Position numbers and translations under genes: made by a program
NCBI GenBank assembly: GCA_049115495.1
Contig: JAGDZV010000004.1
Coordinates: 62,001 to 126,000 of the forward strand
Source: JACPUW01 sp049115495
Lineage (GTDB): Bacteria > Bacteroidota > Bacteroidia > CAILMK01 > JACPUW01
Direction: 5' to 3'
Length of the DNA: 64,000 bases
Notes under the pieces: generated by a model
The model's input: the letters and a program-made list of their open reading frames with translations, nothing else
Database searches by the model: none
What the model was told of the DNA's origin: nothing
Shown here: one piece after another, positions 57,528 through 64,000 of the stretch
How the letters are laid out: each line of letters begins with the position of its first letter
How positions within the stretch are numbered: position 1 is the first letter of the stretch

Positions 57528-58538
57528 ATGAACAAACATTTACTTACTCAAATTATTCTTTTACTTTTTACTAACTTTTTATATGGTCAAAACGACTTAG
57601 AAATTAAGGGACTTAATGGAAAGGTAAAAGCTTATAAAGAGATAAGTTATGCAGGAGTAAGAGTAAATGATGAATACTTAGTAGACGGTCATTTACCTAG
57701 AACGTTTACCTATTATGAGTTTAACCAAAAAGGTATTGTTGAGCGATCGAGTTATTTTAATAGTGGCGTAGAAAGAATTTCTACTCATATTTATAATAAA
57801 GATGGTAGCCAAAAGATTCAAGAATCAAGAGTAGGTGATTCATTAACCAATCGTACTATTTACACCCTTGAGAATCACTATTCTATTAAAACTGAATATT
57901 ACGATGGACTAGGTGAGCTGCTGTATTGGGAAGAAAACGAGTACGGACCAAATGGTGTAACCCTTTCAAAAGTTTATAGAAAAGATAGTGCATTAGTAGC
58001 CACAACTACTTATGAATACCTAAACGGACAGGTATCAAAAGTTTTGTACCGTAACAAACACAATGGCTTTGCTATGGATTACGAGCATGAGTATAATGTG
58101 CATGGAGATGTTGTTGCTACAAAAGGCGGACATACTTTTTACAATGAATATAAATATGATAGGTATTTTAATTGGATAGAATGTGTCTCATATAACAGTT
58201 TTGACAAAGACGAAATAGAAATCGTAAAACGACAATTTGATTATTACGATGATCCTTTAAGCATTAAATCTGAAGATGACCTTTTAGGTGTTTGGTGCGT
58301 AGTAAATACCGATTATTGGATAAAATTTGAAAAGGACAATAAGTTTAATAAAGGTAAATTGAAACAAAGAGGAGAAAGGGCAGAGCTAAATGGGAAATGG
58401 CAATATGATTTTGCGAATAAAACAGTAACTATTACCAATGAAACGTCTAAAGAAACAAGTGTATACACTTGTTTTTATAAAGGACTTTATTTGGTTTTAA
58501 AGAATGATAAAGAAGAATTATTGTTAGAACGTGGTTAG
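57528..58538 (+). CDS. Exported protein with Tyr-rich repeat strands
   Basis: A 336-residue protein from ATG 57528 (an alternative ATG at 57516 adds four residues). Signal peptide LLTQIILLLFTNFLYGQ. The body has recurring YD/YNxxG and TYEYLNGQVSKVLY strands like the MORN- or RHS-type repeats of Bacteroidota secreted proteins. The end is a small beta domain (GVWCVVNTDYWIKFEKDNKF). No enzymatic motif is visible. Confidence 0.7.
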   Translation: MNKHLLTQIILLLFTNFLYGQNDLEIKGLNGKVKAYKEISYAGVRVNDEYLVDGHLPRTFTYYEFNQKGIVERSSYFNSGVERISTHIYNKDGSQKIQESRVGDSLTNRTIYTLENHYSIKTEYYDGLGELLYWEENEYGPNGVTLSKVYRKDSALVATTTYEYLNGQVSKVLYRNKHNGFAMDYEHEYNVHGDVVATKGGHTFYNEYKYDRYFNWIECVSYNSFDKDEIEIVKRQFDYYDDPLSIKSEDDLLGVWCVVNTDYWIKFEKDNKFNKGKLKQRGERAELNGKWQYDFANKTVTITNETSKETSVYTCFYKGLYLVLKNDKEELLLERG

Positions 58539-58566
58539 CATAATTTAAAACTCGTAAAGATTTAAA

Positions 58567-59661
58567 ATGAAGCAGTATTCTTTCATCTTTATCTTGGCCT
58601 TTGCCGCCCTATTTTTTAGCAATTGCGGTGGTGATGATTTTGAAGTGCCCGCTGATTTTTCTTTGGATGAAGAAGTACAACGGATTATGGAGGCTCATCA
58701 GATTCCTGGCGTACAGCTGGCAATAGTTAAAAACGAACGCTTGGTTGAAAGAAAATCATTTGGTTTTGCCAATGTTGAGCTTAATGAGCCCGTAAACGAC
58801 TCTAGTTTATTTAGGATAGCAAGTATCTCAAAACCCATAACGGTTGCCGGCTTTTTGATTTTAAATCAGCGCAATGAGCTTGACTTAGATGCGAAGGTTT
58901 TTGGTGAAAATGGAGTTTTAGGAACAAAATATGGCAAAGCGCCGTACTCTAGCAAGATTGAATCAATTACAGTAAGGCACTTAATTGAGCATAAAGCCGG
59001 TGGTTGGCCCAATGACAGCAATGATCCAATGTTTTTTGACAATTCATTGAGTCATGAAGAATTAATCAGTTTTGTAATTGATAGTATTCCTCTCATTTAT
59101 GAACCGGGTACTCAGGTGTTGTACTCAAACTTTGGTTATTGTTTGCTTGGTAGAGTAATTGAAGAAGTAAGTGGGTTAGATTATCATCTCTTTATAAAAC
59201 AAAATCTTTTAGAGCCTTCAGGTATTAATACCATGGAAATAGGGTCAAACACAATTGAGGAAATGCTAAAAAACGAGGTAAAGTACTATAACAATCAATT
59301 TGATTATTCTCCTTATAAGCCCAATGTAAGCAGGTTTGATGCAAATGGCGGGTGGGTAGCTTCTTCAACTGATTTGCTCAAGTTAATGGTTAGATTAGAT
59401 AGAAACCCTAATAAAGCTGATATAATTGATACCAATACACTTAGTCAAACTTATTTGGGCAATATTAGCTGGGGGCATTCTGGCGCACTACCAGGTACTT
59501 GCACTTATTTAGAGAAATATAATGATGAATTTGCATTTGCCTTTTTATGCAATGGGAATTCTTATGAATATGAAACAGCAACAAATGAGCTTATTGAAGC
59601 ATTACAAAGTGAAATCTACATAAGGGAAAGTTGGCCTGATGTAGATTTTTTCGATGAATAA
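58567..59661 (+). CDS. Serine hydrolase of the class C beta-lactamase/DD-peptidase fold, lipoprotein
   Basis: A 364-residue lipoprotein with lipobox FFSNC followed by GGDDFE, an acidic tail that favours surface display. Catalytic motifs: SxxK in FRIASISKPITVAGF, YxN in LYSNFGYCLLGRV, and a terminal HSGALPG in place of KTG. It resembles AmpC/EstB/PBP4*-type proteins. Esterase, D-Ala-D-Ala carboxypeptidase or D-peptidase activity is possible. The signal peptide is almost the same as that of the next gene. Confidence 0.85.
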   Translation: MKQYSFIFILAFAALFFSNCGGDDFEVPADFSLDEEVQRIMEAHQIPGVQLAIVKNERLVERKSFGFANVELNEPVNDSSLFRIASISKPITVAGFLILNQRNELDLDAKVFGENGVLGTKYGKAPYSSKIESITVRHLIEHKAGGWPNDSNDPMFFDNSLSHEELISFVIDSIPLIYEPGTQVLYSNFGYCLLGRVIEEVSGLDYHLFIKQNLLEPSGINTMEIGSNTIEEMLKNEVKYYNNQFDYSPYKPNVSRFDANGGWVASSTDLLKLMVRLDRNPNKADIIDTNTLSQTYLGNISWGHSGALPGTCTYLEKYNDEFAFAFLCNGNSYEYETATNELIEALQSEIYIRESWPDVDFFDE

Positions 59662-59688
59662 AAAGGAAATTAAAGGAATTATAATAAA

Positions 59689-61362
59689 ATGAAACAACTC
59701 TCTTACCTAATCCTATTGGCCTTTGCCGCCCTAGTTTTCAGCAATTGCGGAACCGATGACTACGTATGGACTGATGATGGAAATGATTCAACATCTTATT
59801 TCTCAATAAGAATGGATGAAACTGAATTACAAGGTGCCGGCATATACACCATTTATGCCGATGCTGCCCTGCCACAAGCTGAATATACCGCAAGTTTGGG
59901 TGGTGAAACCATCAACTTCGTTTTGGAAGATGGCGATTCTAGCTTTGTATTTTTAATGCCTTTTATTGATACCGGAAGCTATGAGCTTATTATTGATAGT
60001 TTGGAAGCCAATCCAATTTCAGTAACTGTTGTTGAAGCTGAGAAAATAGATGATCCCAATGCTTTGATTCAAGCCGATATAGCCGAAGTTGATACACTAA
60101 TCAACCAAGTGAATAGAGCATCAAAGTTGGGCTATAATATTAGCGAAAGCCAAATGGCCGAGCTTTCTAATTTTAGCGCAGAGCTAAAGACAATGGTGAA
60201 TGAGCTATCTGCCGAGGACAAAGAAAAGTTAGCCATCTTTTTAAATGCCAATTGGGTGCATTTACCGGACTTTGAACCCTTGTTAATTGCTGATTCATTA
60301 GTGAGTAATAAAAGAGCTGCTGCCAACCCAACAGCCGAACTTGAAAGACTTAGCAATTGGTTTGTTGTAAGCTTAACTACTACCATAACTACTTTACCAC
60401 CATTATATAAGTTGATAACCGTAGCTCCGGCAAACCCTTGGGCATTGGCAGGTGCGGGAGCTTTGGCTATTACTTGTGGTACGGCTTTTATTGCGAGTCA
60501 AGTAATAGCCGAACAAATCGGAGAATTAAGAGGGATTCCAGATCAACTAACAAATGAGTTAAGACCTAAAACAGCTTTCGAGTTTAGTAATGAAGCAAAA
60601 AGAGCTGTTTGGCCAAAATTAAATTACCGCACAATAAAGCGTGAAGATGCCAATAGTCAAGTGGGTTTGGTAGCAGATCTTCTTGGAGAAATGCTAAGTT
60701 TTGAATCACTCTGGAAAAAAATGAAAAGTGCTGTAGAAACTGTAGAAGGTTGGATAGGAAAGAAGATAGTTTCAATAGCCGATTCGCCATTGAATATTGA
60801 TGATGAGCCAGATTCAAAATACTTTTCGCCAGACTACAATTTGGTTGAAATAGAAAATGTGACCAATGGTGTTGAAATGAAAAAGTATGTTGAGAATGGT
60901 GTTTTGAAACTTGAAGCTAAATCTGACATTGAAACTGATTTTACTTTTGACTTGGTTTATAGTGACAATAAATACGGCTTTGAGTTTGGCGATACCTATG
61001 CAGCCAAAGTTGCGATTCCAGTTTTTGAGTTAACTGGCACATGGTACTTAAGCTGGTATGAATCAGATTCAAGAATTAAACTAACACAGAAAACGTCCCT
61101 AGACGCACAAGGTGGTGCATTGGATACCGTTTTAGCCTACGGCTATACCAACGATCAAGGTTGGAATCCTTACAAAACATGGACACATGGTTTAAATGGA
61201 TATACGCAGTCTTATAGTGGAGGGAAATTGAGGTTAGACCATAATTACTTTAGCAATGTATTATTAATGTTCGTTTACGATCCTTCTGAACCAAATAGGT
61301 TGATTGGAGAGAGTATAGGAGCTAGTAATAAAGGGTATAATTTGGTTTTATCAAAGAATTAA
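59689..61362 (+). CDS. Large lipoprotein with an internal hydrophobic segment
   Basis: A 557-residue lipoprotein with lipobox VFSNC followed by GTDDYVW. A beta-rich segment comes first (about 30-125, TASLGGETINFVLEDGDSSF). An amphipathic helical region (about 125-225) is followed by an unusual Ala/Gly-rich hydrophobic stretch (about 245-275, NPWALAGAGALAITCGTAFI then ASQVIA), a helical and charged linker, and a beta-rich C-terminal part (GTWYLSWYESDSRIKLTQK). A membrane-like helix inside an exported lipoprotein is atypical and could be pore-related or buried. No family recognised. The 15-bp stem terminator follows. Confidence 0.7.
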   Translation: MKQLSYLILLAFAALVFSNCGTDDYVWTDDGNDSTSYFSIRMDETELQGAGIYTIYADAALPQAEYTASLGGETINFVLEDGDSSFVFLMPFIDTGSYELIIDSLEANPISVTVVEAEKIDDPNALIQADIAEVDTLINQVNRASKLGYNISESQMAELSNFSAELKTMVNELSAEDKEKLAIFLNANWVHLPDFEPLLIADSLVSNKRAAANPTAELERLSNWFVVSLTTTITTLPPLYKLITVAPANPWALAGAGALAITCGTAFIASQVIAEQIGELRGIPDQLTNELRPKTAFEFSNEAKRAVWPKLNYRTIKREDANSQVGLVADLLGEMLSFESLWKKMKSAVETVEGWIGKKIVSIADSPLNIDDEPDSKYFSPDYNLVEIENVTNGVEMKKYVENGVLKLEAKSDIETDFTFDLVYSDNKYGFEFGDTYAAKVAIPVFELTGTWYLSWYESDSRIKLTQKTSLDAQGGALDTVLAYGYTNDQGWNPYKTWTHGLNGYTQSYSGGKLRLDHNYFSNVLLMFVYDPSEPNRLIGESIGASNKGYNLVLSKN

Positions 61363-61383
61363 GGCAGACCTTAATATAATACT

Positions 61384-61415
61384 GTAAAAGCGTAGCCCAA
61401 GGGCTACGCTTTTAC
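61384..61415 (+). terminator. Strong hairpin terminator, 15-bp stem
   Basis: GTAAAAGCGTAGCCC (61384-61398) pairs perfectly with GGGCTACGCTTTTAC (61401-61415) around AA. It has a T stretch inside the right arm and lies 21 bp after the lipoprotein stop. It may work in both directions. Confidence 0.85.
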
Positions 61416-61480
61416 AATCTTGCAAATTGCCAGTTTCTAGAAAATAGAAATAAAAAACTTAAAGTCCTAAGCTTATTCCT

Positions 61481-61552
61481 CCCCACAAAATCACTCACTA
61501 ACTTATAAAACTCTGGAGCCCGCTTAAAAGGTGAATGGCCTTTGGTTTCAAT
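61481..61552 (-). pseudogene. Remnant of an alpha/beta hydrolase C terminus
   Basis: On the minus strand this segment reads KGHSPFKRAPEFYKLVSDFV then GRN. It matches the last 26 residues of the hydrolase at 63618-64000 (SHAPYRRAPEFYKLVSEFV). No further upstream frame continues the homology, and no stop codon follows at the right place. It is a duplicated and truncated copy. Confidence 0.65.
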
Positions 61553-61653
61553 TTAAATAAGTTTGTGAGATTTAGGATGGGCCGTATTGGCTAATTGAGC
61601 TCTTTTGTTAGTATTAGTAAAAACTATTAGAGTGCGTCTAAAATTTACTGGTT

Positions 61654-62424
61654 TTATTGTCTCTCATAAGTTTGTCCATTTATAGAAATAGAAGAGCCAT
61701 TACAAACAACATTAATTACAGACGATGATGTAGGCAGCTGAGGTTCAACTGAACAACCACCATCTTGATAAACATATTTATAATCGATAGTAATAGAACC
61801 ATCGCTACTTTGAGTCCAAGTCCATTCAAAAGTAACTCTACACATTACAGAGCAGCCTGCGCCATATCCTTGTACAATTACATTCGAAGATTTTCCGCTA
61901 CCATCACTATTAAACTGAAACGTTTTGTAGGCATTTGGGTCATCACAATCCGTAAGATCTTGTCGCCAAGATCCAATAATACAGTCACCGCCACCTGCAC
62001 CATCATCTTCTAAAATTAACTCGCAGTTTAAATGGTCTAAATAGTATGTAGCTCCTGGCTGAAGCTTTTCAGTTAATTCACAGGTTTCGTCAAAAGAGCG
62101 AAGCGGAGCACCTCTATTAGGCCTTACTTTAAATATTATGTCTTTAGCAGGGTTGAAACTACCGTAGCCAGCATCACGTGTTTCACTACTAATTTGATAC
62201 CAGTTGAGAATAAAGTAGGGTTCATCATAGTCTACACCATCGTTAAGAATAAACGAAAAATCTGTACCATCTTTATCTTCTAACCAAATTGATGCATATT
62301 CAAATTGCACATCATCCCATAAATCTTCACTTACCCTAATTTTAGTCACTTCGTCCATAAATTGATTCTTTATACATCCACTAAACAAAACTGAGACGAA
62401 AACGAAGAGTACTACACGCTGCAT
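61654..62424 (-). CDS. Lipoprotein with a lipocalin-like C-terminal region
   Basis: A 256-residue lipoprotein with lipobox LFSGC followed by IKNQFMDE. The first part includes DLWDDVQFEYASIWLEDKDG and an Arg-rich KVRPNRGAPLRSFDETCELT. A C-terminal beta-barrel-like domain, CIIGSWRQDLTDCDDPNAYK and KTFQFNSDGSGKSSNVIVQG with terminal SSISINGQTYERQ, resembles lipocalin-like domains of Bacteroidota lipoproteins. It lies on the minus strand between convergent plus-strand genes and probably has its own promoter in 62425-62831. Confidence 0.75.
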   Translation of the reverse strand: MQRVVLFVFVSVLFSGCIKNQFMDEVTKIRVSEDLWDDVQFEYASIWLEDKDGTDFSFILNDGVDYDEPYFILNWYQISSETRDAGYGSFNPAKDIIFKVRPNRGAPLRSFDETCELTEKLQPGATYYLDHLNCELILEDDGAGGGDCIIGSWRQDLTDCDDPNAYKTFQFNSDGSGKSSNVIVQGYGAGCSVMCRVTFEWTWTQSSDGSITIDYKYVYQDGGCSVEPQLPTSSSVINVVCNGSSISINGQTYERQ

Positions 62425-62831
62425 TACTTTTACGATTGAATTTGTTATTTAAAATCCAAATATATTAATTCGTTAATTTTTTGTTTTAATTAGGACTAAA
62501 AAATGATGGCTATTTGGGTATAAGCTATAATTGATAGGTTGGGGGCAGTGGTTTTACCACTAATTTATGAATAAGCCGTAAAGCCTATTTCAATTTCATT
62601 CGAGAAATTCCACCAATAAATTAGCGCACAAGAAATCGCTCGTTACTCATCATAAAAGATGATAATTGAGGTGTCCTGAACAAGCATGGAAATCTATCGA
62701 AGCGAATGATGCATTAATTCCAATGCTTCTTTTTCTTTAAATTATTCTACCTGGAGTATGAATTTGCTTGCAACTAAATATTGCACCTTGTCGTTAATGG
62801 CACAATTCATTTTATAAACAAATAAAAACCA
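62425..62831. other. 407-bp intergenic region, no gene recognised
   Basis: No convincing coding frame. It must hold the divergent promoters of the lipoprotein genes at 62424 (minus) and 62832 (plus). A phrase GGGTATAAGCT near 62516 also occurs at 63477, so part of it may be an old duplication. Confidence 0.4.
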
Positions 62832-63200
62832 ATGAAAAAAGTATTTTTTATGGCCTTGTTAGGGCTTGCCTGTTTAGGGTTTAGTTGCAGTAGCAATGAT
62901 TTAACTATTACTATAACCGCCGATAAATCCGAAGTTGCGATTGGTGAAACCATAACTTTTACGGCTACAGTTAGTTCATCAGAATATACTTGTGCCGATT
63001 GGACCATTTATAAGGATATAGAGGTGGCCACCGAAATTGCTAGTCCGGCGGGTTCTTCAACCTTTACTTACACGCCAACTGAAGCTGGTAATTATCAAGC
63101 ATCCTTTTCTGCGGGTTATGAGTGCGATGGGGAAAGACCCGTAGGTTCAATTGATGAAGATGTGTTTGAAGAACACATAGATTTTACCGTAACCGAATAA
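62832..63200 (+). CDS. Ig-like lipoprotein, third member of the family
   Basis: A 122-residue lipoprotein with lipobox LGFSC. An Ig-like domain follows (LTITITADKSEVAIGETITF, TATVSSSEYTCADWTIYKD, STFTYTPTEAGNYQASFSAG), ending EHIDFTVTE. It corresponds closely to the lipoprotein at 45502-45903 (same YxCxxWxIxK and YxCDxxxxxG positions) and resembles 45913-46281. It is a dispersed copy of that family, 17 kb away. Terminator at 63223. Confidence 0.8.
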   Translation: MKKVFFMALLGLACLGFSCSSNDLTITITADKSEVAIGETITFTATVSSSEYTCADWTIYKDIEVATEIASPAGSSTFTYTPTEAGNYQASFSAGYECDGERPVGSIDEDVFEEHIDFTVTE

Positions 63201-63222
63201 TTTAAGGTGTAGGATTTAGCAT

Positions 63223-63262
63223 AAAAAGTAGCGGAGTGAATTCATGCTCGGCTACTTTTTTT
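63223..63262 (+). terminator. Rho-independent terminator after the Ig-like lipoprotein
   Basis: AAAAAGTAGC (63223-63232) pairs with GCTACTTTTT (63251-63260), followed by more Ts. It lies 23 bp after the stop. Confidence 0.85.
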
Positions 63263-63617
63263 GATAGGAGTGTAAGTAATTATGCCACAATTCAATTCGA
63301 TGGAATGAATTCCATTTTGACTGATCAGAAACGATCGATTTCAATCGCTCGTCAATTAGAAGTATTGAACTTAGCGCCCATATTCAGATCTTGTGGTATA
63401 AATACCGATTTACCTATATTTTGTTTTTGGATAGTAAGTTTAAAAACTTAGTTGGTTTATTTTTATTTATGAATAGGGTATAAGCTGCGGTGAATTGTGG
63501 TTTTATTACTTGTGCACGTTTAATATCATTTATCGAAACTTGTTTAAAAAGTCCCTTGCCATTCTAAAGGGAATCGAATTACATTTAAAATTCAAAGATT
63601 GAAAACCTTTACATTTT
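63263..63617. other. 355-bp intergenic region, no gene recognised
   Basis: A short plus-strand frame crosses 63236-63451 but starts inside the terminator hairpin and has no signal, domain or codon support. Otherwise nothing clear is seen. Confidence 0.4.
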
Positions 63618-64000
63618 CTAATACCTCCCCACAAACTCACTCACCAATTTATAAAACTCTGGAGCCCTACGATAAGGCGCATGGCTTGTGCTGTCAATTT
63701 CGTGGTAGTACTTGTCGGCATCAGGCGTTGAAATCTCATTAAATAGTCTAACACCCGTTTTTGGTGGCACCACGCCGTCGTATTTTCCGGTAATGATTAA
63801 ACTTGGCTTATCTATTCGTTTAATATCTTCACTTTGGTCAGTTCTGCCTTCAACATGCCAAGCAGTCAAATATGTTGACGAGTTTTCAGAATAAAAAGGG
63901 TTGCTTGGATAGCCGTTGTCAGACTCATAACTTGAACCATCAATATTTACTATATAATCAAAAAGATCATTTTGGTTAATGTAAACGTCTCTGGCCATGC
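63618..64000 (-). CDS. Alpha/beta hydrolase, C-terminal part, cut by the right window edge
   Basis: The visible 127 codons include LIITGKYDGVVPP (the acid-residue region of alpha/beta hydrolases) and DSTSHAPYRRAPEFYKLVSE near the C terminus, with His in SHAP as the catalytic-His candidate. The frame is open to the window end; the ATG at 63998 is internal to the gene. The nucleophile elbow lies outside. A remnant of the same C terminus is at 61481-61552. Confidence 0.7.
   Translation of the reverse strand, partial: MARDVYINQNDLFDYIVNIDGSSYESDNGYPSNPFYSENSSTYLTAWHVEGRTDQSEDIKRIDKPSLIITGKYDGVVPPKTGVRLFNEISTPDADKYYHEIDSTSHAPYRRAPEFYKLVSEFVGRY

Noticed and set aside
63236..63451. Plus-strand 71-codon frame
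   Set aside because: It starts inside a terminator hairpin and has no signal peptide, domain or convincing codon use.

Overview
The window looks like a chromosomal segment of a free-living, AT-rich member of the Bacteroidota, probably a marine Cytophagales- or Flavobacteriia-type bacterium; the exact lineage is an inference. The reasons are several type IX secretion (T9SS) C-terminal sorting domains, a Reg_prop/Y_Y_Y sensor kinase, HisKA_2 kinases with a LytTR regulator, Crp- and TPR-LuxR-type regulators, many Cys-anchored lipoproteins with acidic residues after the Cys, and few Shine-Dalgarno sequences. No rRNA, tRNA, CRISPR array, IS element or prophage was seen.

Layout. 1-12.7 kb: a secreted fibre-like protein cut by the left edge, a decayed T9SS gene, a Crp-type regulator with an SRPBCC protein, a 2,319-residue T9SS beta-helix/LamG adhesin, and upstream of it a membrane-bound TPR-LuxR regulator. 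12.8-24.1 kb: two Cys-rich lipoproteins, a haem c/copper monooxygenase with a T9SS tail, phosphohexomutase, HflK/HflC, a sulfotransferase-like/aminotransferase IV pair, a subclass B1 metallo-beta-lactamase overlapping a MepA-like endopeptidase, and two copies of an 80-bp palindromic repeat. 24.1-42.9 kb: the most coherent system. Four near-identical promoter elements, each a 20-bp-spaced direct repeat, precede a T9SS formylglycine-enzyme-like protein, a 3,277-residue propeller adhesin, a short gene-less transcript candidate and an orphan T9SS tail. Two HisKA_2 kinases with nearly the same transmitter but different sensors follow the first two, and a LytTR response regulator closes the block. 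43-64 kb: tandem PPK2 kinases, then a long co-oriented run of lipoproteins and secreted proteins (calcium-loop protein, FISUMP/Fn3 protein, a tandem family with conserved ends and variable centres, LemA/DUF3137, a CxxC lipoprotein, a serine hydrolase) and an alpha/beta hydrolase cut by the right edge.

How it fits together. Large surface or secreted repeat proteins sit beside membrane-bound regulators (TPR-LuxR, TPR-kinase, propeller-kinase). The upstream regions of three of them carry direct repeats spaced by about one or two DNA turns. The sequence suggests locally regulated surface-protein modules that were duplicated, recombined and partly lost, leaving T9SS-tail remnants, repeated intergenic spacers and short-repeat insertions.
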